DNA from: Zychaea mexicana
Lineage: Eukaryota > Mucoromycota > Mucoromycetes > Mucorales > Lichtheimiaceae
Assembly: GCF_025766255.1 (NCBI RefSeq)
Contig: NW_026516746.1
Location: 1 to 64,000 of the forward strand
Direction of reading: 5' to 3'
Length of the DNA: 64,000 bases
The position numbers and the translations under genes are program-made. Positions 23,022 to 34,641 of this stretch are shown piece by piece. Within the stretch, counting starts at the first letter, position 1. Every line of letters starts with the position of its first letter. Under the pieces are notes generated by a model, which worked only from the letters and a program-made list of their open reading frames with translations, was not told the DNA's origin and searched no databases.

Positions 23022-23253
23022 GATTTGCCATTTCGTTCGCCAACAGCATTTTATTTCGCTAATGGCCCCTTTTTCCGCCTAACGGCATTTTCACTTGGTC
23101 AATGGCTCTCTTTTTCACTAACGGCGTTACTAATTTGCTTGCAGCAATTTATTTCGTCAACGGCATCGTCACTTGGGCAACGGCCCCTCGTTTGGCTTAC
23201 AGCATTATTGTTTCGCCCATGTTACTGTCGCTTGGCTAGCAGCATTTTCAACC
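23022..23253. repeat. Degenerate tandem repeat, about 11 units of ~21 bp
   Basis: Successive segments follow a loose pattern TT(C/G)G(C/T)-(C/T)AACGGCATTTT, for example TTCGCCAACAGCATTTT, CCGCCTAACGGCATTTT, TTCGTCAACGGCATCGT and TTGGCTAGCAGCATTTT. Units differ by substitutions and 1-3 bp length changes, so the array is old. The plus-strand ORFs across it have no family resemblance. The flanks at 22525-23021 and 23254-23969 hold nothing recognisable. Confidence 0.65.
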
Positions 23254-23969
23254 ATTAGTCTTTGCTTTTTGGTGCCTACGCCTTTCACTTATTCAAACAA
23301 AGGTGCTTTGTTACAGCGTATAATTATAGTTTCATATTTATAGCTTTTGCCACGTCCAGTGGAATCGGTGATGCCGAATTATCCATTCTATACTTTTTAT
23401 ATTATGTCGAAGTGAGAAAAAAAAAGAGCAAAGCTGAGTTTCCTTGCGTGTGCCTGAAAAAGAGGCAACCGAGTGTATATTTGATTCTTTCGACGAGATC
23501 GTACTGTCGCTTTGACCTGCTGTACTGTTTTTGGGATGCTACACGTTCGATGCTATCTAATTGAGCAGTATTCCTGCTAGAGTGATTGATGCGTATTCAA
23601 TGCCATCCTCTTATTGTCTATATCATGTCCTGAATCTGTATTTTGTGTGCGTGCTCTTCTTAAAAAGATTTCTTGCTTATAGTCACATCTCTTGGATGTA
23701 GAAAATACTGCAGACGTTGCTGTCTTTTATAAATAGCTGAACAATTTTTAATTTGCCGTCTCAGTGTAAATCGTTATATTGTTACCAGAAATAATATCAG
23801 CTAAAGAAGTGTATGATGTGCTATAAACTGTTTAACAGATAAAAGAAGTGTCAGCGCTCAAAGACTTTTTTTCTCAAATGAAACTAAAAAGAGGAGTACT
23901 ATTGTATCATAACAAGCCAGTTAAGAAAGGTTATGAGGAATCGCTAATTTGGATTCTTATTGGAACATT

Positions 23970-24767
23970 TTACTTCAATACAGTGCAAAATTCTGTACTT
24001 TTGCTACAGTGCTGCATATCTTCCGGTGGATTATCTTGGTCGGGTGTGAGGTTGTTCGTTGCAGATGAATTTTCCTTTTCCATTCTTGTCGACTCGATTG
24101 GATCGTTGAAATCCGCTCTGGTTTCACCATTGTGTTTTTCTTCTTTTCTGTCTTCTTGCTTCGTTCCTTCAATGGGCTTTACAATGGGCACGATATGCTG
24201 ACCACCATTTTTTCGTCTCTGGTCCTTCGATGCGTCACCACTCCTAGATCGCTTTGAAAATTTTGGCTTGGCGTCGCTTTCGTCGTGATAGTCAACATCA
24301 CAGGCCACATCATCATCATCAATCCAGTCAAGTTTGTACCGTTTCTCAAAAGCCGTTCGGTCAAAGACGCCCTGCCAAGATTCGATATATTGGAGAGCTT
24401 GTGCAAGATGTTCAAGCAAGACCATTCTAGGATGGTTACCGTCTTCATCAACAGCAGCAGCGCCGAATGTAGAATATTTCCCCTGGACCGTCTTTGCTAC
24501 TAGGCTAGCCGTGTAAAACAATTGGGGAAGACATCTGGACCAAGGTGCGACGCTTTCGCATATCAGAGTATCTCCTTTTTCGAATCTGCGCTGTTCTGTC
24601 GCAGGAGACAAGTGCTCTAACAAAGGCGCCTTGAACTTCTCACCTTGGTAGTCAATGGTAAATAACTATTCTTGTACCGTGTATATATAATCGATCAGGT
24701 CACTGACGCGATACCATTTCAGCTCCGAACTGACAATGGTATCTTCTATTGACCAGCTCGTATACAT
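23970..24767 (-). pseudogene. Unrecognised protein ORF interrupted by an in-frame TAG
   Basis: From ATG 24767 the minus strand reads MYTSWSIED to TVQE, then TAG (24668-24666), then continues in the same frame for 232 codons (LFTIDYQGEKF onward) to a stop at 23970. The part after TAG has protein-like composition (FEKGDTLICESVAPWSR, then LAQALQYIESWQGVF), followed by an acidic and then Lys/Arg/Glu-rich, probably disordered tail. No ATG restarts the frame soon after TAG. A 49-bp intron that would remove TAG shifts the frame into an early stop. I do not recognise the family. It is either a pseudogene with one lesion or an unusual gene model. The flank 24768-25853 holds nothing recognised. Confidence 0.5.
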
Positions 24768-25853
24768 AAGTTGCAGGTGGTTAGCAACGAAAGTTGATTA
24801 ATGGCGGCTTAAAATCGCACTGAATATGTACGTATGAGGAGGAGGCTAAAGGTACTGTAGTTGTAGTTGAGTAAGTTAAGTAAAGAAAGAAGTGGGAGTA
24901 GCCTATAATGTTGATAGGTAATCAGATGTCAAGGGAACATTTATATAAATTTACATACAGTAGTACAGCTTTGGGCATACAGGCAGCAGTATACACATTG
25001 TTCTTCATTGTGTTGATTTCCCACTAATAAGTGAGCTATGTTGCGATCCCATTGTGTTTCATCCTTAAAAATCGACAAACGCAATCTTTGTCCATATCGT
25101 ATTTTCGATCTGCAGCTTTTGATAACGTATATATGTTGCATGATTTTGGATTTAAAAATTTCGAAAGATACACACTTTGCTTCAATATAGCGAACGTTCT
25201 CATTATTGACTGTACTACTGTAACCCACATACATATATAATACAACAATTACGTACATATACACATGAATGGAGCACCATCACATACCCAAGTATGCTAG
25301 CAATTCTGTATCAACACTAACTAACTTTGGCTGTCCCGGTATCTGTTGATTCAATGCTACATAGGGTAGTAAAAAGTGATCGGCGTGTTACAACCAACAG
25401 TTTACAAAGCCCGTGCCAGAAGTTGGATAGAAGCTTTATGTTGCTGCAGATCACAGGTATGCATGAACTGGGCGATACAGGCTTACTGACGTTAACAAAA
25501 CCTATCGGATAACTACGCCATAGCGCTTTTCGAGAGCCCTTATCGTTTTACTTGCTCTACGGACAAGTATATTTACTTTTGCAAAAAAATAGCTCGGGCG
25601 TCATTGTTCGAGATGAACAAGGTCTTTGGAACGGGAATAATAAGAGTTTAATAAAAAGCTTAACGTACTTAAAGTATGTACAATACTGAAAGAAATGACA
25701 ACGAAGAACAGAATACTTGCGCCCAGGCAATTGTACTTAGGTGGTTTGTTTGTTAGATATGCTATGGAATCACTTTTCTGATAATAGAGGAGTAATGTAT
25801 ATACATGTATATGCTAGGAGCATATTATATTTGCAATTTTATTTTATTGAGTA

Positions 25854-26097
25854 TTATATGTAAGGTGCCCAGCCTATTTATGTATATAACATATACAGAC
25901 GGTAAACAATGTTAGTCATCATAAGGTCAATAGATCAGAAACAGATGGGAGACGTGTATCTATACTTTACCGACAAACATTTGACTCAGGTTCTCGTTTG
26001 AGGAGGCTGAGGCGATGAGTCTCTTGACTTCATTGTTGACGGAGCGGCCGTTGTATATTTTGTTGTCGATTTTCTCCATGTGTTCGCGGGTGACCTC
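25854..26097 (-). pseudogene. Orphan 3' end (FATC domain) of a PIK-related kinase gene, ATR/Mec1-like
   Basis: Exon 26097-25971 reads EVTREHMEKIDNKIYNG, then VKRLIASASSNENLSQMFVG. A phase-1 intron leads to a last exon (25873-25854) reading GWAPYI-stop. The pattern of a short helix, LI, A, ENL, Q/M and GW-x-P-(Y/F) at the extreme C-terminus is the FATC domain of PIKK kinases. The GW-x-PY ending resembles ATR/Mec1 more than TOR. No kinase domain motifs were found upstream to 27.7 kb, where only short disordered ORFs occur. It is most likely a gene fragment left by rearrangement. An unrecognised, highly diverged upstream part is the alternative. Confidence 0.55.
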
Positions 26098-27729
26098 CTA
26101 ATTATTTTGTAGAAGGGAATTTTTGGTTAAGGCTCGATCGTGAGTAATCAATAGCACAGTCATCATCATCTTTGACACACACCATGTACACTCTTGCTTC
26201 TCTCCTCCATTAAAGCAGTAACCGGGCGAGGCCGAGGAGGAGACGGCTATAGAAATGAAAGAAAGCAAGAGATTTGATCGTGAGTCGTCGTGATACTTCT
26301 TGACAGACATTCACACTACCACACGCACGGCCATGCGATGGATCCCGTTTCCCAAGAGTTATACGTACAGTTGGTGACGAGGAGGAGGAGGAGAAGGAGA
26401 AGGAGAAAGAAGCGGAAGAGAAGAGGCCAAAGAACTATGGATGGGTGGGTACGCGTACCTTTTTATATAAGACTCGTTGTGAATAATTGGAACAATCAAT
26501 TAGATTCTTTGGCAATTGCGTGATTTGTCTGTTGTCCAATAGCCAAACGAGCGCATAGGCGATGAGGTCAACATTAAGAAAGAGCACAATGCATGTTTCA
26601 GTCAACAGTGCGGCAGAGAAACGATCGTTTTTCATTGACCATTCTACATTATTAGCTATAGTGTCGTCGTTTATAATTCGAGGATTGTATCAATATTGGC
26701 ATCATTCTATAGCCACGGCTCTGCTCTACATGAATATTTCTTTGCTGAATGACGAACATAGTCAGTTTATTTGAAAAGGAAGGAAGAAGAGGGCACTGTC
26801 GCAACTGAGTTTCAGACTCGATTGTTGGAGAAACAAGTTTTAGACACGGTGTAGGGGAACCTGGCATCGTCTTTTTAAGACTAGGCAATTTCCAAAGCAA
26901 TATTCCGCCGCAATTATCGTCGTAACTGTACATGATATTAGTATCATGTTAAAGCTAAAGACCTGCCCTTTCTTTTGATAACCTATTGCTAATGTGTCAT
27001 GAATGGATAAAGAATGAACGGGAAGGAGTAAAGAGTTTGTACAGGACTCGTGGGAAGGCAAGTTCCCGATGCATGAATTTCCTGCAATTGCTTCCGCTGC
27101 ACACAAGTACGGGAAAACATTGACGCGTTTGTTGTATAGAAAATGATCGTGCTATTTTGTGCGCTGTAGCATTCAAGTTAAAATTAATGAGAGTGTTATC
27201 CTCCCAGTAAGGAGGATAAAGGTACCCGACGAAGGGTTATGGTGTCGCATCAAAAGTTGAGAGGCTAAATCAATATGAAGTCACTGCGCTCAATTTAATA
27301 GTGACACTGCTCAAAAGAAAGAGTATGTAGCAATTTGAGGTATACTACGCTAATATTTCCCTGGGACAAAAAAGACTTTATATAAGCTTAGTTGTATGTC
27401 ATGGTTGTTGAGGGACCAACCCTAAGCTTTTGCCTCTCAATGTGACACTTGATTATATAGACGTGGAATATCATGCGTAAAAAAGGTACATCTCGGATTT
27501 TGCGTATGACTATTGCAATTGCGCTACCGTCGACAGTGACGATAATGAAGTCCACCAGTTATCGCTGAAAGATCAATTCTCTGACGCGTTCGTTCTGTGT
27601 GATTAGTTTTAAAGTTATAAAAGCTAGTTGATGTGGACGTTTTTCCTAAGTACAGCAAGTTGGCATTTTTAATTTTCAAACCCATACTATGTATTTCGTC
27701 TTATCCATGTTATTCCATCTATTTGCATC
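26098..27729. other. No gene supported
   Basis: This is the stretch where the rest of the PIKK gene would be expected. It contains a GAGGAG-rich run at 26380-26420 and short ORFs without family resemblance. Confidence 0.4.
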
Positions 27730-28974
27730 ATGGCTCTTCCGCACAAAAATCACACCCGGCAGGGTACAAGCCCTGCCTCACCCCAATCGCCCCCAAAACC
27801 GCAAAAACTCGACGTTCCTCGACTTTCATTCGCCAAAGTCGTTCAGAAACATCGACAGTCGCTCATGCGACAAGAATCAGAGACTAGAGAATTGCTTGAC
27901 GATAAAAACAACACCCGCACTACTCGGGTTATCCATTCCAACATCTGGCGTGTTGGTGGATCACCCGCCTCAGCAGACAGTGTCTACTTCGACGTTAGTA
28001 GCCGTACCGAACCAATCCCGCGTATTCTTGCCACCATCAACCAGCAGTTCCCCGAGAATTGTGGTGCGCAATCAATCCAAGAAGGCCCTCGCGTTATCAT
28101 CGAGCTCTACTCTGAGGACCCGGAAGTGATTCAAGCTGCCTTAACCCAAGGACTTCACTTTAAAGACGGCGTTATCATTCTCGCCTGCAACACTCTATCA
28201 GGAGATGCCCAGATCAAGAAAGTGCGCCTATCCCATCTCCCCTACAGGAACCACACTGCATTAGTCGCGGGCATTATCAACAGCCTCAGCGTATACGGCA
28301 AGGTATTAGACTGCGGCATCTATTGAGACGCCGTGTCCGGCATGTACTTAGGCAATGGCTTCGCGGTGCTGGACCGCCAACCTATACGAGATGAGCAACC
28401 TTACTATGACCTCGCACACCGTGTTCAATGGGAAACAACTGAAGACTGCTTCTACGCCACCTGGGCCTCCATGGCTCTACATTGCTCGCGTTGCCACAAA
28501 CCCGACCACCATGTTCGTATCTGCCCGGAACGCCCTCAGGCACATCGTGCCTGCTGGACCTGCGGACAAGTCGGGCACATTTCGGCCGGCTGCCCGGACA
28601 ACCCCAACAGCTACAAAGGGAAAACTAACAAGCGTCGCCGCAACGCCGACCGTCAGACCAAGAGTACCATCTCTATCACCGCCCAGGCTAATCCCTGATA
28701 TTCCGCTTCCGGTGCTGTCCACGCTCGATAACATTCTGCTACAATTGACCACTGAGCACCTCCTCCACATCATCTTTCGCCGAGTCCCTCAGCGTTTCCA
28801 CCGTTTCATCCAGAACGTCAGCACCATCATCTACAACCGACTAGCGCTTTTTTACCCGCTGCTCTTCGTTCCTTCCGGTGTTAGTCCGGTTTCCGTTATT
28901 CATCAAGAAAAATTACGTCAGAGAAGTTTTTCAATCACAGAGTAAATTTTTTCAAGTTCCCACAGCGACGCGAC
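27730..28974 (+). pseudogene. Retroelement ORF1/Gag-like protein with two CCHC zinc knuckles, broken
   Basis: From ATG 27730 the frame runs 198 codons to TGA (28324-28326), then continues in the same frame to 28698. This suggests one nonsense mutation in a protein of about 322 residues. The second part has two zinc knuckles, both C-x2-C-x4-H-x4-C (CSRCHKPDHHVRIC and CWTCGQVGHISAGC). These are typical of nucleic-acid chaperones encoded by non-LTR and LTR retroelements. The first part is Pro/Lys-rich, followed by a folded region. The GC content is higher than in its neighbours, as expected for inserted DNA. No reverse transcriptase follows: the sequence is cut at 28974 by the inverted repeat of the Mutator-like element. 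Confidence 0.7.
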
Positions 28975-30039
28975 CAACTCCCTTACGGAGTCCACATTAA
29001 GCCGCCCCTCCCCCAATTTTTTTCAAAGCCAGCAGAGTGGCCTCCACATTAACAAGGGCGGCCCACAACAACAGCTGAGGGACTTTGTGCTTTTTTTTTA
29101 AACAGCATTGGCATTCAATTATTAATGGCGGCAGGCAGATGGAAAAAGGACAGTAACATAAAAAGTAAGTTTTTATTATGTGGTGTGTTAAAAAGAACAG
29201 CAGCGTTGAAAAGGAGGGAAAAAAGAGTGAGTTTCTTATAACCGCGATTTCTTTTGGCTTTTGAATCTTTATTAGATTAGTGAAGATGGCAGTAAAGAAA
29301 AAGTCAATGGCAAACTCGGAAATAGTATACACGTTGAAGACAGGCTTTTATTGAAATATTATTGAAGGTAACGGTAAGAGCTTGCTTCTTTTTAAAGGGA
29401 GGGAAAGATGGCGGATCTTTTTGACTTTGAATGGTTTTGTAATTTGACACACAGCATTTTAAAGAGGGATCGTTCAACAATCGTCCACGAATATATATGC
29501 TCGCCTTCACTACACGTCAACGAAAAGAAGAAGAAATGTACAACACACGTTGACGGAAACCAGAAACATAACAAACGAACAAGTAACGCTGCTTTTTCAA
29601 TACTCGCCGCAACTCATATGACGATTTGCTTCTAACTGCCATCCCAAGATTTTAAATCGTGCATCTTATCAAACGTTGCTGATGCTCGCCAGTAAATGTA
29701 CTCGACATCCATATGTAAAATAGGACCGGTAATCACGCACAACACAATACGAAAGCAGGGGAGACATATGTACAGCAGTATTACGTGTTTTTACTTACGG
29801 CGGCCTATCCTTTTTCATGCATATATTTGATCCACTTACTGAACAACGGCAGTACACAACAATAATATTATGGCGGTTGCTTCTTACGGACGAGTAAAAC
29901 GAGCAAGAAAGGGATGCCACAATGCGTTTTTAAAGGGAGTATATCTTTCATTGCTGTAGAATAGTGGGATCAGTAAGATGAGCGGGTATACAGAAACCAT
30001 GTTCCTTTTCTCTTCATTGATAATAAAAACCGTACATTA
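28975..30039. repeat. Left terminal inverted repeat of the MULE
   Basis: Reverse complement of 32625-33689 over its whole length, with about 99% identity judged by eye. It contains a 75-codon ORF starting MADLFDFEW that appears in every copy but is not recognised and may be chance. Confidence 0.9.
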
Positions 30040-30211
30040 TATCGGATTTTTATCTATAGCCAATCTTCTGGGCGAGATGGATATTTATATCAAGTGATGA
30101 GCTGAAAGCAGGATACTTTTTTTAAGGATCAGAGGATAGAAATACGATATATATAGTTTGAATAATACAAAGACAGGCTAAGAAGGAAGAAGAAGTACTG
30201 GAAAAAGGGTG

Positions 30212-32275
30212 TTAATGGCGGCGATGTTGTATTTGCAGGCGACGGTTTGTGGGGACAGTGCCGATGCTATCGAGGTTTTGTTGGATTGGGATAAGCTGCT
30301 GTATGATATCACCTAGTGATTCATCATCAGCAGCACTAACAGTGACATCACTTGAATGGCGTTGCATCTGGACAAGCATTGCTTTAAGGCGCTGTGCATT
30401 TGTCTCGGTAGGTACAACAGATAGTGGTGATTGTGGACGGGGAGTGTGTGTTTGTGTGTGTTGGGTGGTGGATGTTATTGCGCTGGTGTTGGGCTCATCA
30501 TCAAACATTGTTGCAGGTTTGGTAACTAGAACTTCAAGGTCGTTATGGTCGTAAAGCTCGAGCGCAAACATGTGCTTACAGGGAATATGGCGGCGCGCAA
30601 AAGCAGGGCAGGAACAGGCAGTGATATCATCATTGGTGACAGTAATCTAAAAAATGTTTACTTAGAATGATATATATGCATATGTCTCTGTGCTATATAT
30701 AATAATACCGTGTATTGTATTCCAAGGTTGGTGAATGAGCGAGCTGTATAAAGATTATCATGCTTTTGGACCATTGCTTCGAGCTGCTCTTCGCTTAATG
30801 CTTCTGCTTTCTGCTCTGATGCACGAAGCTCACGATCGACTGTGCCCAACCGTCCAATGCCTGATTTTTGCATGCGGATCCGTCACTTCATTCTCTTTTC
30901 AACTGTGGTAGACAGTAGCGTTGCAAGAGCATCAATACAACGGTTTCGACGACGTTCTAGGAAGCGTGTCTTGAGCTGATTGTGCCAGCTTTCCACAAAG
31001 TTATTAGTCTTCATATCGACGTTGATATCCTGCTCGAAACAGTAGACCCATTCCTTGTACACTTCGTTCTGAATCCATTGCTGTTGAAAATACTGCAAGA
31101 TTTGCTGTTGCTTGCCCAGCGTTCAAGAAATACATTCACAGTGTCGTAGTACTCCGCTTCGGTTTGTTTATACATTAAGGCATGGAGGTCGCCAAAGATA
31201 GCCTTGATGGTGGTCTCCTTGTTTTATTCATCATCTACAACAACTTTCTTGCAGATGTTGCTGTGCCAGGAATGCATGACATGCCATGCACACAATGGGA
31301 TTGCAGTAGTGTTCCATGTGTCCTTGATTGCCTTTTTCTCAGTGGCACTGCAATCGATCGTTACTTGTTGTGGGGTGACCCCGCGTTGCTTAAGGCCCAT
31401 CAACCATTGGTATAGCGGCTCCGATGACTGATCGTTTGTTATGAGGTACGCCACAGGAAGACCACGCCCTGTTCCAGTATGGCAGATTACGATGGTGTAC
31501 ATGATGGTATTAGGGTAGATGGTAACATCATGCGTAGCATCCAAACAGAAACCACCGGCATTCAGCAAGTGGTGCTCTTGCCATGGTGACATAAAGCCGC
31601 AAGCAAAGGTCGAAGAGCAGGTTCCATCTGGGAGCAGTGTACCTTGACCGTAAACAAAAGTGTAATAGCTTTTGTTCTGCTCATGCTCGAGAAGCCAAAG
31701 ACCGATAGACTCAAAGTCGTTGAATGCCTTTCTCGTTCTACCGACATTAACCGTGTAGTATACATTGTATACATCCTCGTATGTCACATAGCCGCCACGT
31801 CCACGCACGCCCTGTACCTTGTCATTCACGATTTGGACTACGCGCGCAACATCATCAACCTCGTCGAGCTTTTCTTGTATAAGCTTAGTGAGCCTTGCTG
31901 GTTTTGGCAGATGGCGTAAGACACCAAGCGGATGGTTATGCTGATGGTAGAAGCGGAAAACTACCCACTCAGAATCATGGGTGTACTGCTTAACTTGAAG
32001 CACTGCAGGGCACTGGACCTTTTTAGATTTGCTTTGTAAAGGTCTTCTTTTCTTGTCAATGTGATCATCTCCTTGGCGCTCAGGATGGGGATTCTTGGTG
32101 CCCACACAATGACAATTGAAGCTGTGTGAAAAAATCACATAATGCTCGGTATGTCTTTACGCTGGACTTTGGGGCTGATATACATACTATCAGCATATCT
32201 CTTATAGCTCATATAAAACTTTACTGTAATAAACTTACTGCCATCTTCATTGAGAACGCGTCCGTTTTCAGACAT
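30212..32275 (-). pseudogene. MULE transposase, inactivated
   Basis: The N-terminal part (32138 down to 31224) has a Cys/His-rich DNA-binding region (FNCHCVGTK, then HNHPLGVL) followed by the MULE domain: FCLDATHDVTIY, GLPVAYLITN, VTIDCSATEKKAI and CAWHVMHSWHSN. The next part has TNNFVESWHNQLKT, and the C-terminal part has a SWIM finger (CSCPAFARRHIPCKH). At least three lesions break it: TAA at about 31224-31222 after VVVDDE, a frameshift near 31120, and TGA near 30885 after EKRMK. A short first exon starting MSENGRVLNEDG at 32275 fits the start, but its splice partner is uncertain. The protein cannot be made as one chain from this copy. Confidence 0.8.
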
Positions 32276-32624
32276 CCATTAGCGTAACGTTTTTCCTGCT
32301 CAGCCAGCGTTCCCCCGTTTCCTCTGGATAGCGTGCAATAACCTCTAAGTACGTGGCATGCAGCTCAACTTCTTCGCAACGAAGTGATTCGGAATTCAAA
32401 GGCAAACGAGACATGTTAATTGCGAGATTTCGAAATGAATAAAAAAACTTGGTAATGAAGTCAACAAACTACTCCGTCCCTGTCTTCGTGTTAAATACTC
32501 AGCTACTTATTGTACCACCACTTCCATGTTCCTAACACTTTGGTAGGAACGCCGTGTTTGATATCGCAAGCATATGTATCATTGCCTCAATAAACAAACA
32601 TGCATAATAGCAATAGTATATCAG

Positions 32625-33689
32625 TAATGTACGGTTTTTATTATCAATGAAGAGAAAAGGAACATGGTTTCTGTATACCCGCTCATCTTACTGATCCCAC
32701 TATTCTACAGCAATGAAAGATATACTCCCTTTAAAAACGCATTGTGGCATCCCTTTCTTGCTCGTTTTACTCGTCCGTAAGAAGCAACCGCCATAATATT
32801 ATTGTTGTGTACTGCCGTTGTTCAGTAAGTGGATCAAATATATGCATGAAAAAGGATAGGCCGCCGTAAGTAAAAACACGTAATACTGCTGTACATATGT
32901 CTCCCCTGCTTTCGTATTGTGTTGTGCGTGATTACCGGTCCTATTTTACATATGGATGTCGAGTACATTTACTGGCGAGCATCAGCAACGTTTGATAAGA
33001 TGCACGATTTAAAATCTTGGGATGGCAGTTAGAAGCAAATCGTCATATGAGTTGCGGCGAGTATTGAAAAAGCAGCGTTACTTGTTCGTTTGTTATGTTT
33101 CTGGTTTCCGTCAACGTGTGTTGTACATTTCTTCTTCTTTTCGTTGACGTGTAGTGAAGGCGAGCATATATATTCGTGGACGATTGTTGAACGATCCCTC
33201 TTTAAAATGCTGTGTGTCAAATTACAAAACCATTCAAAGTCAAAAAGATCCGCCATCTTTCCCTCCCTTTAAAAAGAAGCAAGCTCTTACCGTTACCTTC
33301 AATAATATTTCAATAAAAGCCTGTCTTCAACGTGTATACTATTTCCGAGTTTGCCATTGACTTTTTCTTTACTGCCATCTTCACTAATCTAATAAAGATT
33401 CAAAAGCCAAAAGAAATCGCGGTTATAAGAAACTCACTCTTTTTTCCCTCCTTTTCAACGCTGCTGTTCTTTTTAACACACCACATAATAAAAACTTACT
33501 TTTTATGTTACTGTCCTTTTTCCATCTGCCTGCCGCCATTAATGATTGAATGCCAATGCTGTTTAAAAAAAAGCACAAAGTCCCTCAGCTGTTGTTGTGG
33601 GCCGCCCTTGTTAATGTGGAGGCCACTCTGCTGGCTTTGAAAAAAATTGGGGGAAGGGGCGGCTTAATGTGGACTCCATGAGGGAGTTG
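32625..33689. repeat. Right terminal inverted repeat of the MULE; also the start of a ~4-kb duplicated segment
   Basis: Inverse of 28975-30039 and direct copy of 43193-44258. Its inner border (CAGTAATGTA) coincides with the left border of the duplicated segment at 43190. Confidence 0.9.
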
Positions 33690-33978
33690 TATAAAACACG
33701 CACAAGCAAGTTCAACGAACGGGAAGAGAAAAAAACCATTCTTTATTTGATACATGATACTACTAATCAATAATAGGGTGTCGATGTGTTAGCTTCCCTG
33801 CTCTTAAGCAGGTACTGACAGGAGCAACCACGAGAAGGTCCATCGACATCTGCTCCCGTAACCCTCTCCCCACAAAGCTAGGGTCTTGTCTTGGTCGCTT
33901 TTTTGTGGATCATCAAAGGTCGATTGGTATTGAGATGCCCAGTCCGCTCTCACCAATCGCGAAGCTACAAAAAAAAAG

Positions 33979-34641
33979 CACCACCCACCCACCCACACAC
34001 CCACTTACCTTCACCCACTTACCTTACGCCTCCGCCCATGCCTACAAAACAAGCACCACCCACCCACCCACACACCCACTTACCTTCACCCACTTACCTT
34101 ACGCCTCCGTCGCCCATGCCTACAAAACAAGCACCACCACCCACCCACCCACACACCCACTTACCTTCACCCACTTACCTTACGCCTCCGTCGCCCATGC
34201 CTACAAAACAAGCACCACCACCCACCCACCCACACACCCACTTACCTTCACCCACTTACCTTACGCCTCCGTCGCCCATGCCTACAAAACAAGCACCACC
34301 ACCCACCCACCCACACACCCACTTACCTTCACCCACTTACCTTACGCCTCCGTCGCCCATGCCTACAAAACAAGCACCACCACCCACCCACCCACACACC
34401 CACTTACCTTCACCCACTTACCTTACGCCTCCGTCGCCCATGCCTACAAAACAAGCACCACCACCCACCCACCCACACACCCACTTACCTTCACCCACTT
34501 ACCTTACGCCTCCGTCGCCCATGCCTACAAAACAAGCACCACCACCCACCCACCCACACACCCACTTACCTTCACCCACTTACCTTACGCCTCCGTCGCC
34601 CGTGCCTACAAAACAAGCACCACCACCCACCCACCCACCCA
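33979..34641. repeat. Minisatellite, 8 units of 81 bp, G-quadruplex-forming
   Basis: Unit start points, counted by CCTCCGTCGCC, fall every 81 bp from 34104 to 34590, after one shorter unit with CCTCCGCC. Each unit holds CCCACCCACCCACACACCC, which on the minus strand is GGGTGGGTGGGTGTGTGGG, a perfect four-run G-quadruplex motif with loops of 1, 1 and 4. The unit is a multiple of three without stops, so two plus-strand frames stay open throughout. I treat these as non-coding. Confidence 0.9.

Larger units (their letters stand above)
28975..33689. mobile_element. Mutator-like element (MULE) with 1,065-bp terminal inverted repeats
   Basis: Long inverted repeats (28975-30039 and 32625-33689, equal length, only a few differences seen) bracket a minus-strand MULE transposase with a SWIM finger. 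The outermost bases are CAACTCCCT on the left and AGGGAGTTG on the right. No 8-10-bp target duplication is visible: GACGCGAC on the left versus TATAAAAC on the right. Confidence 0.8.

Noticed and set aside
24666..24716. Intron removing the in-frame TAG
   Set aside because: The only GT...AG pair that fits is 49 bp long and puts the downstream sequence in a frame that stops within about 16 codons.
29408..29635. 75-residue ORF beginning MADLFDFEW, present in all MULE repeat copies
   Set aside because: Conservation is explained by the recent duplication of the whole repeat, and there is no family resemblance.
33979..34641. CRISPR array or telomere-type repeat
   Set aside because: The units are contiguous with no unique spacers, and the sequence is not the TTAGGG-type telomere repeat.
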